DNA of 64,000 bases from Parelaphostrongylus tenuis (lineage: Eukaryota; Nematoda; Chromadorea; Rhabditida; Metastrongylidae): assembly GCA_019055375.1 (NCBI GenBank), contig JAHQIW010002312.1:1-64000 (forward strand), in the 5' to 3' direction. The position numbers and the translations under genes were made by a program. The notes below the pieces were generated by a model. That model did not search any database. It had not been told where the DNA came from and saw nothing but the letters and a program-made list of their open reading frames with translations. This document shows positions 1-12,424 of this stretch, piece after piece (the stretch's first letter is position 1; each line of letters starts with the position of its first letter).

Positions 1-2150
1 AGCTGCACAAAAACGAAAAGAATAGTCCGTTTTCATACATATATGCGCCTAACATCAGCCGTTGAATAGGAGACGACGCATGCACCTGAGACTATCTCTT
101 CACAACACTGGACACGTACAAAGACGCAGACTGCACTTTACTGAACATTTTTTTCTTAGCTGAAATCCTTAGCTTGTAGTAAAACAAGTTCTCAACCACT
201 CAAACGACACGTCGGTAACAGTCGTGCGCCAATATTGAAGTTGTCATTATGCAACGTTGTCGTCGCACAGGATTGCAGTGGTCGACTCGCGAGTCCACCG
301 TGGAAGGTCAGTATGTGCTCTCAATCGCAGTAGCCCTTCTTCTCTTTCAGTTCCGACTGAACATTCACTTCACCTTCTTTATCTCTCCCATTTTAACCTA
401 CCAGGGCTAAATCAATGATTAAATAAATTACAAGGGACTGGGACATAATAGGGCGCTAATCAAGCGTTCTTTCCAGCATTCTTCTTTCCAGCAGCTTCGC
501 CTGAACTAACTTGAGATAAGACAGGAAATAACCAGTTCTACACGCTGTAGTGCTTATCAACATGTCTCACTTGACTGGCCACTTGAAACTGCACCGACGG
601 CATGAGTTGCAGTCCGCACAGCGTTGAACGAGCTTTGCTTTTCGCCTAATTTTGGCATTTTAAATACCGACAGCACCGCCTGAAGCTCGTTCGCCCGCAT
701 TGGCGCTATCTTACTTTGAAATAACAGCTGCCACTCAACTTCGCAGTTCATTTCGCAACTCCCTACCATAAGGCACAAAAAATGAAAAATCGAAAAATTG
801 GACAGAACAGTGCAAACACAAACAGCCAAATCACAAAAACAGTCACCACCATTTCCATCCACGAAATAATTTTTTGACGCCAGTGAAAAAGAAAGTTTAT
901 TTTCCAGACAATAGCACTTCCGTCGCATTGCGAAAGCTACGTGGAAGTGAAACTATGGAATGGTGAGCGTATACCTAGCTGACCTTGCCTCGATAAGCCC
1001 TTGTGGAGAGTTTTGGTCCAATCGACTTTTGGAGCATCTTTAAATTAATATTTTGATGCGCGACATAACGAGAGGCTTAGGCCTAGAAGAAATAATGGAC
1101 CACAACTTTCCACTAGTTGCCCCTCGATCAAAACTACTCACAATCAATAGTTCCCACCTTTCCCATGCGTCGCTCTTTGTCACATATCTGTCAACTTAGC
1201 TCAGAGACATGTCAAACAACAGCAACATTAATAGGACGGGTAAGATCTAGTAATGAAATTATTTCTTACTAAACAAAAAGACTGGTCAGTTTTTGAGATG
1301 ATTGGCCCAAAATTAACTTTTTCGTCCTCTCTTCCTTGGGAGTTAGAATGAGGTCTCAAAGAAAAGCAAGTGATCTCCAACTTGCTCAAAATCTACAGAA
1401 GATACACACTGAAGTAGATGCACATAGATATTGTACTCCAGTCGCAGCGAAAAACGCGTCACCTGAAATAGGTTAACCCGGTCGGGGCGGCAGTTGATCG
1501 CTCGCGCAGCTCAATTCTCAAGCGGCTCGCGGTTTTTGCTGCTCAATTAGTTTTCCTCTCTGTAATAACCCGTCGACTTCCACATACCCAAAATGGGTGT
1601 GTCTAAGTGGTAAGAACTCCCACCACTGCATGAAAACGGCTCCACCAATTCCCCCTCTGCGATTGTGCGACTTTACTTTCAGCTTGGCAATCACTGCCCT
1701 TGTCACTCCCCTTTCTTCCACTCAACACCTGTCCATTGGAAAGAAGGTTGCTGGTTTAGTCTCATAGCAAACCCTTCACAGCAGTTTTTTGGTGCTCTCT
1801 TTTTGTTTTCATTACAATATACTCCACTGAAACAACAAATCACATTATACTTAGTAATACCGTAGCACAAGCGATCAAGGTATGTAATTTGTTTATCGCC
1901 ATTTGCTATGTTATATGTAATTATGTAATGTTGTTATAAGTTGTTGATTGTTGGAATTTATTTTCATAAGTTGCGGGATGTTGAATTAATGGTGATATAT
2001 ATCTTACATACACTTATCGCTTGTGTTACGGTGTTACTTTATGGGATATGGTGTGATTTGGCGTGCCAATGATTCGAGCATTTTGTGGTGGAAGCAAAAA
2101 GATAATACCAAAAAAACTACAGTAAAATGCTGTGGTAGGAAATCGAACCA
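1..2150. other. Unassigned sequence without a recognisable gene
   Basis: I find no RNA gene, known domain or repeat here that I can name. The longest frame is on the minus strand at 557-928 (123 codons). It is cysteine- and phenylalanine-rich and matches no family I recognise, so I do not call it a gene. Short exons of an intron-rich nematode gene cannot be excluded by eye. Confidence 0.4.
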
Positions 2151-2159
2151 GCAATATTC

Positions 2160-2490
2160 TTACTGATGAATGGGTGCCGAGTGGCAGAGAGGAGTGAGAC
2201 AGGCAGGTGATTGCGATGCTGCGGTTAGAGTCACGGAGTCTAGGAGGGAAGGACGGTGGAGCCTTCCCATGCGGGTGGTGAGAGCCCTCGCCAGTTAGAC
2301 AAGCCCAATTTGGGCCCGCGGAAGTCTACCGGTTAACTCGTACGAAACTGCGCGCCAATTTGGAGCAGCATAAGTACGGAATTTATGCCTTAAATTCATT
2401 TAAGTCTCGAGAAATTATATTTTCGCTTTTGGTTCACGTTTGATTTCCGTTGTCGCTACCTGGAGGCCCGCTAAGGTGGACTGCTGCTTC
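2160..2490 (-). mobile_element. Diverged 5' leader fragment of an RTE-like LINE
   Basis: Read on the minus strand, this block contains a GAACCAAAAGCGA stretch preceded by an AAACG run and a CCAGGT motif. The same order and spacing occur in the 5' untranslated region of the LINE at 48.43-48.77 kb, also on its minus strand. The remainder is GC-rich like that leader but poorly alignable by eye. No coding part follows, so it would be an orphan leader from an old, truncated or rearranged copy. Shared origin is an inference from the short conserved block. Confidence 0.4.
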
Positions 2491-3500
2491 TATTTTGTGT
2501 AAACCCATCTGCTTGCGCCACTTTTCTCAAAAAAGCATGCGAAATGTTTGTGCCGTTTCGGCTTTCTGAAATGACCTTTGCTACGAAATTGCATAATTTC
2601 AGTATCTTTCAAATGCACATTTTCTTGCAAATATTTTGGTATGCAATCTGCCTATACCTGATTTAGATGGAGCTGTCTTGAGAGTGAATTCGCTTGCAAC
2701 TCATGCACGATTGGCGCGTAGGGGAAAATGCTAATGCAGCGGGCGAAAGATGTAGAGCACTGTGTGAATGGCCCAAGCGCGATTAACCCCTAACGGACGG
2801 CTATAGAAATCGATGCGCGCAAAGCGAATTGCGCGGTTTTCGTTCTTGATCGAGATTTTTCCCTTCATTTGGCAAAATTCTCGGAATTGCTGGATTACAT
2901 TGATAGAACAAGATTTCCTCTACTCGCCCACATGCTTTCGGTTCAGTTATACGTGTCTTCTGTAAAGAAAAATGCTGGTTTGCTACGCAATCGTAGTGAA
3001 TTTGGCATCGAATTCATTGCATTGTAGAAAAAGGATTACAAGGAAAATCTTCAGTTTTGCTCTTCCCTGGCTTTATACAAGACGCAAAAATCATCATAGT
3101 AAATAAAAATTGGAGAACAGTTATTAATTTATCAAAAATGATGATGCATGATGTATGCTCTACATCGAAAACTCTCATTGTAACTAAGTTGAATCAACCA
3201 TTCGTTCATTGCTTATGGATAGTGGAAGAATTCTGAGTGGGAAGAGACAACAGTATTTGAATAAAAGGCTTAGAACATCGGCATTATGCAAACTATTGGT
3301 AAGAAATATGTTCCTCCAAAGAAATATTCTCGATACCTTTCCCTTATCCGCACCCATATTCAAACAGAAGTACTTTGGCCCTTTATGAGGTTCTAGAAAA
3401 TTTGACAGCTCAGATATCGAGAATCTGAGGGGTGTATTTTATTTTCCAAATAGTTTTTGTATGGTAATGTAAAGATGAAGTGAAATTTTCTTCCACACTC
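2491..3500. other. Unassigned sequence
   Basis: AT-rich sequence with no frame longer than about 60 codons, no tRNA-like box pair and no obvious tandem or inverted repeat that I could identify. Confidence 0.4.
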
Positions 3501-4960
3501 AAGCATCTTTCGCTGGACAGAAGTTCTCATTCATACTTCCAATAACATCCCCATAGCACAAATCTCAACGATCTCAATGGTAAGCTTGGTCAATGAAAAA
3601 AACGTTTTCATGCGTTGTTACACCTAAAAAATTATTGAGCTTCACACTCTGCGCCGTTTTGATCGGAGCGCAAATTACACACGGCGTGCAGTCTGCGCCG
3701 AGTGTAAAAACTGTAACGATACACTAAGAAGTGTTTCTAAAAACTAAGCACAAACTCAGAAATGTTGAGATTTGCGATATCGAATGGGTGTGAAAGCCCA
3801 AGAAAAAAGCCGTGTGAGAAGTCTAGCGAAAAATACACAGATGTGCAACACAATTAAATTCTTGCTGCCACGCAGCGAGACTTTTTTCTAGAAGACAAGC
3901 ATACTATTGGAATCCTCGAGATTTGAGCTATCGACTAGTGATTGAGCGACGACGGCTTGATGCCAATATTGCAATATCCATCCACATACTAGTGGAAGAC
4001 ATACGCGTTGCATGTGAAATGCAATCTTCATTTCAGTGTTGCTGCGCAATAAAGAGATCTCATGGAAAAACAAAAACATTATTTAATTTGCCGAGATTCG
4101 AGCTATGGAAGACTATTAAAGAAAAAGTTTTGTTCATCGAAAGATGCCTGAGTGCTAGATGATATCTGTTTTTCACGTAACATCGCAATATAAAGACCTT
4201 TCAAGAAATAATAATGCCCAGAAAGAGCGGAAAATGCGTTTTTTTCTAATATGGGTGCTGATAGGGGAGCACCGTATTATGCGCAATGATGAACTTGCGC
4301 TCTTCCTACACTCACTCGAACTACATATTGAAATTATCTTCACATAGACCTCTCTTAGAAGGATCTAGTAGCAGAAGATGTGCTTTCAAGTCACGCTTTC
4401 GCACGACAGGTAATACAAATGCACACAAGTTGTTGAAAGTTTGTTCATATTTTCTACAAGGACGTGGCGTTACCGCTGAAAAATGAAGGATTTCAAAATT
4501 AGTAACGACTCTTTCAATCAAAAAAAACCTTTGTAGAAGGTTCATTCGTGGTATTCCATTCTTTATGTAACGATAAGATGCCTCTGACATATAAACTTCA
4601 TTTACCAATAAGCCAATAACCTTTGACGTTCAAGTGGCACGGTAACATTTTAGGAGTGGAATGTGATCTTTTTTTGCTCTTACAGCGTTCTGTGATAACC
4701 TTCCAAGAAACCAACCGCGCCATCAAAATTTTCGAGATTTGGGCTATCTATTAACTAATAAAACTCAATAAGAAGCCATATCAAAGTCCAGCCGAGCAAA
4801 TGAAGAAAATTGAGTGTGAAACATAATTTTATTTTCACTGTTACAACGTAATGAAAAGGCTTTTCTAGAAACTAAACATGTCACTGAAATTGTAGATATT
4901 TAATCTTTTGAATGATATTGAATGTCTGGAGAAAATTTTTATGCAGCGGAAAGGCTCTTG
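3500..4960. repeat. Highly diverged copies of the E fold-back family
   Basis: The E-family terminal phrase (TTCGCTGGACAGAAG) appears at about 3,508. The internal phrase 'CGAGATTTGAGCTAT' and its variants recur at about 3,770, 3,912, 4,098 and 4,727. Blocks resembling the E internal arm (a GTGAA run, then a GCTGC-like block, then a tract ending in AAAC) occur near 4,010 and 4,820. Divergence is high, so boundaries are approximate. All short reading frames here overlap these repeats. Confidence 0.4.
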
Positions 4961-6020
4961 AACAATTGTGTACCTCAGCTGGGACACGTCGCCCCTAGGA
5001 GTTAAACTTCCAGACTGCTCTCTTCAGTTTCAAACTTCGCGAAACATTTCCTTACCCGTCTTTCTGCATCTTCATCATCGCTCCAAGGTCCATTAATCTT
5101 GTGTGCCGCCATTAGCATTTTTCCCTACGTGCCGCCCGCGAATAAGTAGCAAGAGAATTTGCTCCCAAGACAACTCCATCTTAGAGTTCACCAAAATGTT
5201 TGCAAGAAAATGCGCAACTGAATGGTACCAAAATCATGCAATTTTAATGCGAAAAGTTTTTCAAAAAACCAAAAACTAACTCTCTACACAACCTAATAAT
5301 TCCCGAGACCGACTAACTATTAATCTCAGCATTTTTCAATATATCAGAGTTCGTTCATGGTAACACCCTGGAGGAAGTATTCAACATTCTTGCACAAAAA
5401 CATAAGACCACACCGCATAAAATTCCCGATGTATTCTGAGTGAATTCGATGAATCCGAACATGAACGGCAGGAAGAATGCCTCGTAAACATTCGTAATAT
5501 GATGATAAATACATTAGAAATCCACATGAGCTCTGCACGGTTGATCCTACGCGATCAACTTATTGAAAAATACATAAAAACCGGTGAATGAAAAGTTGTC
5601 CTGCTCACAATGCACTCGAAATCTAAACGTGGTGATTTTCTCTATTGAAGTCATGACGATTATTGACCTGGATTGTAGACGACCTGATATTTGGAAGCTA
5701 TGAGGATGGCGAAACCGTCGGAAAGTCAGTTGTCAAATCGAATAAATTATATTATGGCGAAATCGTATTTGGTTTACCAGAAAAAAAAAACTGTGAACGA
5801 TTGAATAATTTTATCTCGCGGCCTGCATAACTTCAAAACTCTTTCCTGCATCAACATATCCTATCACGATGCTTCCTTATTTGTCAGTATTAGTGTTTCC
5901 ATGCCATTTACATTTTCGATATTGATTTTACAGTCGCATCACTATTGACATATACTAGCTTCAGCAATCTTCATACTTATATTTATATTAGGTACTTGCC
6001 AATTATGAAGCAGCAATTGA
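4961..6020. other. Unassigned sequence
   Basis: No recognisable coding or RNA gene. The longest frame (minus strand, 5,344-5,538) shows no family resemblance. It probably contains further decayed repeat sequence. Confidence 0.35.
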
Positions 6021-6769
6021 AAAACCGATCTCATTTGCTGGACAGAAGCTTTCAAGAAAGCGTTAGTAACCACACAAAAACTGAGACTTCAGGCTGAAGC
6101 TCCATGTCGCCGGTTTTTCAAATCAACTCTCTATAACGCTGTAAAATCCACACAAAAGTATGCGTATTTCTCGCCTGGCAGAGTTCTCTCTTTAAACTAT
6201 CAGTTATCATACGATAGCGCAATCGTTTCTGATTCTAGCGCCATGTTTATATCCTGAAAAGACCGTTTTTCTGAAGACGTAGGAGAAATAAGTTGAATTC
6301 CCATTTGAGATCAAGGTCGTCTTTGCCCAGTTCATGTTCACCTGATTGAGACGGCTACGTGCTTTGATGCGATGGTCGACAGATCTCGCACCGGTCTCAC
6401 GATGTAGCTCCAGTTCAAGTGGCAGCTTCAACCAGCCACACGTGAAGGGTCCAAAGGCCCCCTTGGTTGCACATGCGAAATCAACTTATTTTACTTGCTG
6501 CGTTGCAGAGAAGCGGTCTCTTCAGAGTATAAGCACAACATTGGAACCGGCAGCGATTACGCTATCGAATGATTATTGACAATCAAAAGAAGGAGCTTTG
6601 TCTAGCGAGAAATTGGCGCATCTGTAACGCAAAAAACCTCCTTCTGTAGCAACGGCAAAAAAGCTTTTTCGAAAATCGGCGAGGTGAAGCCGTAGTCCGT
6701 AGTCCCAGCTTTCATGTGGTTACTAATGTACCTATGAAAAGTTCCTCTCTAGCGAATGAGATTGGTTTT
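6021..6769. mobile_element. E fold-back element, copy 1
   Basis: The left end reads AAAACCGATCTCATTTGCTGG. The right end is its inverted counterpart, CTAGCGAATGAGATTGGTTTT. Inverted similarity continues well inside: the left arm around 6,170-6,310 (a GAAAAGACCG block and AGGAGAAATAAGTTG) is mirrored around 6,440-6,600 (AACTTATTTTACTTGCTGC, then AGCGGTCTCTTCAG). The ~750 bp unit is therefore largely a long imperfect hairpin. It has no transposase reading frame, so it is non-autonomous. The superfamily is not determined and no target duplication is obvious. Confidence 0.65.
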
Positions 6770-9700
6770 TTTTTGTCGCCCCATAATGGACAAGTAGCTT
6801 ATACTAGATGAAACTCAAAATCCGATTCACAAATTGATAAGCAACAAATTCATCTGACTGTTTTATAACAAGGAAGGAAAATTTTTATGCTCAAGCGAGG
6901 AGTAAAGTTTTTCTCTTGATAAGACCTACTAAAATAAATAAAAATGTTCCAGAGATCTAATTCATAATCTCTAGCTTATGTTCTGATTCAGTGGCCACCT
7001 GCCCAATAGACAAGATTTCCAAATGTTCCTTCTAGTAGGCGTTATTTTTGTATAATTCAGAACTAAACACCCTTTTCACCCTGCTATCAACTGTTTTTGC
7101 AAAGAGGCTGAAGCCACGTAATTGCCAACTGCAAGGAACTTTTGAAGACGACTCCACCACACTGTCAACACCAACCTACAAACTGATGCCCTTAGCCCTC
7201 TTGGGAGCGAACTCCTTCAGATTTTGACGGACAGACTAACCGTCTTACTAGCAATTTCGTTGATTTGACGGACAAACTAATCGCTCTACCAGTAATATTC
7301 GTTGACTGAGCAAAATGCAAAAGTCAACTCATACTTTTGAGTAAGACGTTTCTTGTAACGAATCAAAACGACCACGTGATTTTTCCCAATAGTGAATAAC
7401 AGAGATTTCACCACCAGCATCCCAGGCTGGAGCTATTGCTGGATTATGGGAATGTTCTGTGAGCAAAAGCAGGTGCGATTCTTTTTTGATTTTACTTACT
7501 CTTGGTGTTCTCAAAAAATACCGTGCTTCTGTCACTTAGTTCAGCAGTGAAACTTGCACCTATTGCCAGTATCACAATCTGGAAAAACACCTTTAACCGA
7601 GGCAATTGAGTCCAATAAAAAAAGTAAGAAGAAGCGAAATCACAGTGCCAACTTATAGCTACACTTGTTGTACAAAAAAGGAACCAATGGCATTAGTCAA
7701 GTGAATACAAAAACTTCCCTTAATTACCTTGTCTTGCCATGTTTTCTCATTTGACAGTTACACTTCTGTGATGCCCTCGGGTACCACTCCTGCAGCATGT
7801 CACAGTGACAATGTAAAGCTGGTGAATGTACTAGAAAAATCATGAGTTAGCTTTTTACTATTGATTCAGAGTGTTCCTTTTTCGCTAACTGCGCACGTGT
7901 AGACGTCGCCATCAACTGTTGAAGGGCTAGAACGAACACCACCTGTCACCACCTGTTAGCGTGTCAAATCGCAATGTTTAAATGAACATAGGAGAAAGGG
8001 TCAATTTACATCAATTATGTGTTTTTACCTGAACAATTTTTACCCGTTCATCTTCAACAAAGGCCACCTTTTGTGGCTTTTTCGTTGTGCTACGACCGCG
8101 CTGCTCAAGCTGTTCTGCCTCACCACAGGATTAAACTCTATTCAACATCCGCACAAAAAAGATTCTATATGGAAATTATCTTTAGTAGTGTTTCGGACAT
8201 AAGCTGGAACAACTCTTGATATACGATTCGAATAGATTTTCACTTGAAAAGTCAAATTTTCAACAAAATTTCACGTCTTGCAGGAACTTTCAAAGGTAGT
8301 TAAGCTAGTGTTTCGGCCATGATTCCAGCAATGGCTTCCTGTTTTCACCCAGTAGTAACTCGCTTAATCTGAAAATACACAGATCAGCATGAGAAAAGCA
8401 TTGACTGCATTTTTCAATAGTATTTCTCCAATTGAAGAAGTTAGAAGCTGTTTTTAGGAAATCACAAATGTGAGAATGAGCAGCTTCACAAAATTGTGGC
8501 AACACGACACTACGCAAACACGGGAAGCGCGCGAAGTGAAGTAACTCGTCTTCCATATTGATTTTCTTTGTCATCCAGCATTACGAAGAGCCTCTCATGG
8601 GTAAAATGATCAAACATTTAACGAAAATATAACGGATATCAATCAACTGGTTATCAAATGCTAATACATACTCGAAGATTTTGGTGCTGCGATGTAGTAT
8701 TTTCCTTGAGTGAAAGGCGAAGAGATCTGCGAGATATGGAGCTCACTGGGACGGTCATATCCGATACTGTTGAGTGGTATACAATCAAACCTCGGACGAG
8801 GATTGAACCCGCCTCGCACCCCCAGAGGGGGCGATGTAAATAAATTGCACTACGGAGCTTATGTTCTGCTACCAATGAAACTGTTACACCGGTAGAAAAT
8901 ATCGAGCAGAAAAAACTCTATATACAAAAATCTTGAAAAAAGACAAAAAGGTAAATAAACAAGTGAAAATTAGAGAAATGTGAACAAACACTTTGACAGC
9001 ATCGTAGATACGGTGGCCTCTTGAAAATGTCGTAGGATGCCTGCAGTTGGTGCATTTGCTTCCACAATGGACCTACCGCATTCCTTATGGCGTAAAATGC
9101 ATTCAGCTCTTCAACAGTTGTACGACCAGCTCTCTATACTTCTTTCTACTGCGCAGCACATTGTCGGGCAAATTTCTCTCCACCCCTTCAATGGAAACGT
9201 TTCCCGTCCTTTCAAATTCAACCGTGACTCGCTATGAAAAGTTTCTTGGTACAATTCGGTTAGACGGAGCGATATTTTTAGGCGATCTCATTCGCTAGAC
9301 AGAAACTTTTCATAGGATTTTAGTAATTATTCGAAAGCTTAAATCTTTGTCTACCACTACACGTCACCTATTTTTCGAGGCACCAATTCATAACGCTGTA
9401 ACGTCCAGAACAAAATTTTGTTTCTTATTCGCATTTCACTTTTATTTTCACGACGCATTATAATTCGCTGGAAACGGAAAGCACATCGATGTGTATCGAA
9501 ACCTTTAGGGTATCCTAGTTAATCATTTCATGCGAAGTATCTTTTGAAGCGGAGGAAAAAATCCTAATTGAATAAGATTATCTCGGTCGCCCCTTCCTCC
9601 CTGCCCCGGCCATGCTCTCTGCCACGGCCGTCGCCTTGCCGAATAGCCAGCAAACAACCTGTCGAATATGTAAAACTCTGTCATATTTTTCCTGCTGAAC

Positions 9701-9890
9701 CGTATTTCCAGAAAAAACAAGTCGGAAAAATCGGGAAAGATTGCGTTATGGGATAATTACTAATAGCCCGAAGAATGAGCTCTGTCCGGCAAGAAATATG
9801 CACGTCTGCAACGAAAGAAATTTCCTTTTGTAGCAATGTCAGAAAGGCTTTTTTGGAAAGTAGCGAAGTAGGGCTGTAGCCTAAACTTTC
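6700..9890. repeat. Unit 1 of a ~3 kb diverged tandem duplication
   Basis: Blocks in this unit recur in the same order about 3.07-3.15 kb downstream. Examples are TTTTTGTATAATTC at 7,048 versus 10,153, the TTCTTGTAA block at 7,350 versus 10,419, CCTATTGCC versus CCCATTGCA with following AGTCTGGAAA at 7,580 versus 10,650, and GTAGATACGGTGG at 9,006 versus 12,151. The sequence looks roughly three-quarters identical by eye, so the duplication is old. It contains an E element and a tRNA-derived SINE candidate but no supported gene. Confidence 0.6.
8735..8905 (-). mobile_element. tRNA-derived SINE candidate, copy 1
   Basis: The minus strand from 8,859 to 8,790 reads like a tRNA body. It has a stem-loop with a CCCCC/GGGGG stem at the anticodon position and a B-box-like GGGTTCAATCC with flanking complementary bases. 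The homologous block extends beyond the tRNA-like part on both sides and matches 11,598-11,745. Acceptor pairing is poor, so this is not a functional tRNA. It is either a SINE or an old tRNA pseudogene carried by the tandem duplication. The spacing to flanking blocks differs between the two units, which slightly favours separate insertion. Confidence 0.45.
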
Positions 9891-9954
9891 AACTTTTGAT
9901 TGGTTAATAACACTCCTATGAAAAATTACTCTCCAGCGAATAAGGTTGGTTTTT
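9281..9954. mobile_element. E fold-back element, copy 2
   Basis: The left end has GGCGATCTCATTCGCTAGAC followed by TTTTCATAGGA. The right end, read inverted, has CCAACCTTATTCGCTGGAGAG followed by TTTTTCATAGGAG, so the termini are inverted repeats of at least 45 bp with similar spacing. A GC-rich patch of CCCC-containing words lies at 9,588-9,650. No protein is encoded. It sits at the junction between the two units of the ~3 kb tandem duplication, which could have arisen by recombination between E copies (inference). Confidence 0.65.
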
Positions 9955-11597
9955 CATTTGCCCTACTATAATCAGAAAGAACCAAAATTTTTATGCTCAA
10001 ACAAGACTCCATATTTACATATTGATAAAATCCACTAAAAGACAAAAAACTGTTTCGAAGATCCCATTCATAGTCTTTAGAATATAGTCTGACTCTGCGG
10101 CCACCGCCCAAAGAAACAAGATTTCTAGATGTCCTCTATACTTGTTGGCAAGGTTTTTGTATAATTCGATAGTGTACACCCATTTAACTCTATTTTCAAC
10201 TGGTTCTCCTAAAACGCTGAGTTTCAAGTGATCGTAGACTACAACAAGCTTTTGAAGACGACTTTGCCAGACGAACACCAGCCTACGAACTGATGCCGCT
10301 AACTCCCTGGAATGCATTCTGGCTTGGATTTCTATCGAAATGGTTGATCAAATTGTCAGTAGCCTCCTTAGATAAGTAAAATGCAAAAGTCAACTCTTAC
10401 TTTTACGATGAGACGCTTCTTGTAATGAGCAAAGCTAGGAAATGATTTGCCATCCTTTCCAATAATGAAAAAACATTGATTTTACCACCAAAACCCTAGG
10501 CATAAAGCTTCTAATGGAATAGGAATAGTTCTGCAACAAAAACAGGTGCCATTCTATCTTGAGTTTGCCTACTTTAGGTGACTCCAAGTAATAACCGAGC
10601 CTATGGCAGTCAGCGCACACTGAAAGTTGGACCCATTGCATTGTTGCCATCGCAGTCTGGAAATATATTTTTGATCGGAGCAACTTCGTTCAGTGGAAAG
10701 GAAACGAAGAAGAAATTATTAGGCCAACTGTTAGCCACACCCTCGAAGTCCAAAAAAAAAAGGAATTAGTGACCTTGATCAAGTGAGCAGAAGAACTTCT
10801 CTCACTCATCCTTTCCTTGGAATCTTTTCTCACTTAATAGTTCAACGTCTGTAAATTTCCTTCTGCCACCGTCGCGTACCACTCCTGTAACATGTTACCT
10901 GACGATGTAAAAGGATGTTAATGTATAAAGAAATTATGAAGAGCTGACTATTTACCGACGTCGAAACTATTCCTTTTTGTTAATTCGGCATAAATTAACG
11001 TCACAATCTATTGTTGACAGGACGAAAAGAACACCACCAGCCACCACCTGTAAGTAGGTGCACCAAATTGAGTTGCTCAATGAACAAGAGAGAAGAAGTT
11101 AGCTTACAACAATTATATGTTCGTGCCTGGGACAATTTCCAGTCAGCTATCCTCACCGCACATTTTTCGTAGCTTTCTCGTTTACTACGACGCGCGTGCC
11201 CAAATTGTTCTCCCTCACTACAAAGCAGAATTTGATTTACGACGATTTGAAGAAATTTAAATTGTATATGGAAATTTGTCTTTAACATGAGTTGAAATAA
11301 CTCTTTGTATAAAATTCGAGCAAATTTCGACTCGAAGACCAAATTTCTAACAAGGGTTTCACGTGTTCCAGCTGCTTTAGGAGGCAGTTCTGCTGATATT
11401 TTAGCTACACTTTACCTGGTGAGCTCACGTTTTTGACTCCGACCCTTAGTGGTTGCGTTGTTCTCAAAGTAGAAAGATCAGCACTAAGAAAGCACTGTGT
11501 GATCAACAGGGTTTTTTGATGGTATCGTTATATTCAAAAAAGTCAGAAGTTATTCCTAGAAAATCACAAATGTAAAAATAATCAGCTTTACAGACTA

Positions 11598-11745
11598 ACT
11601 GGTACGCTCATATCCGATAATGTTGAGTGACATGCGATCAAACCGAAACGGGATTCGAACTCGCATCTCACCCCCATAGGGGGTGGGTGTGCATAAACTG
11701 CTTTACAGAGCTGTTTTGAAACTACTGAAACGGTCATAGCGGTAA
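11598..11745 (-). mobile_element. tRNA-derived SINE candidate, copy 2
   Basis: The minus strand from 11,712 to 11,641 has a CCCCC/GGGGG hairpin and the B-box-like GAGTTCGAATCCCG. A match to the RNA polymerase III B-box consensus (GGTTCGANTCC) is visible over most positions. Flanking blocks (ATATCCGATA, GTTGAGTG and ATCAAACC on the plus strand) are shared with the 8.74 kb copy. Confidence 0.45.
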
Positions 11746-11777
11746 GAAACTTTCAAAAAAAAAACGATGGAAAAGTA

Positions 11778-12042
11778 ATTATTATTTATTTATTTACAGG
11801 ACCCGTCATCATAATTTTCGTAGTGCGGATCCCAGTATTTCTAACATTCGATTCGCTTTTCGTCTTCTTTTTAAATGAAATAGCATACTGATCAAACACG
11901 TCTCCTTTAATCTCGAGGATAGCCTTGCTGTGGCGTTCCACAGGGCATTCTTGTTGAGTGTCGGAGAATGTTGAGGATGGAGCTCGGTTCCATGCGTGCC
12001 GCGACGAGCATCACAACCACTCGGCCATGGTGCTGTAAAGAA
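11778..12042 (-). mobile_element. Possible tRNA-derived SINE with A-rich tail
   Basis: On the minus strand the element begins with TGGCCGAGTGG at about 12,030, which fits the polymerase III A-box consensus and resembles Ser/Leu-type tRNAs. It ends near 11,780 in a simple (TAAA)n tail. A weak B-box-like word follows the A box. The block is absent from the paralogous position in unit 1 of the tandem duplication, which fits an insertion. No clear target duplication is visible. Confidence 0.35.
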
Positions 12043-12424
12043 AAATGCGGTCTTCAGTGCGTGGGATATCTGTTATAACCCGAAAGAGCGAAGAAGTAAA
12101 TAAACAAACTAATAACTAGATAAAAGTAATTAATCACTTCCACGGCATTGTAGATACGGTGGTCTCGAAAAAAGGCGTAGGTAGCCGACTGCTGGTGCAT
12201 GTACATCCGCTAAAGATCTAGCGTAATCCCTAGAGCGTAAATTGCATTCAACGCACAGAGAGATTGGCACAATCAGCTCTCTATACCCTTTCTATGAAGC
12301 AGTACATTGTCAGACAACCTCCTCTCCACTCCCTGAATGGAAATGTTTCCCCTTTTTCTAAACAGCTGTGACTCGCTATCTAATACTTTCTCTAAACTAT
12401 GCTGGTAGCAGACGACAAGTTTTC

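Noticed and set aside
557..928. 123-codon minus-strand frame
   Set aside because: No recognisable domain, low-complexity Cys/Phe content, no second copy or context to support it. A chance frame or a fragment of an intron-containing gene cannot be distinguished by eye.
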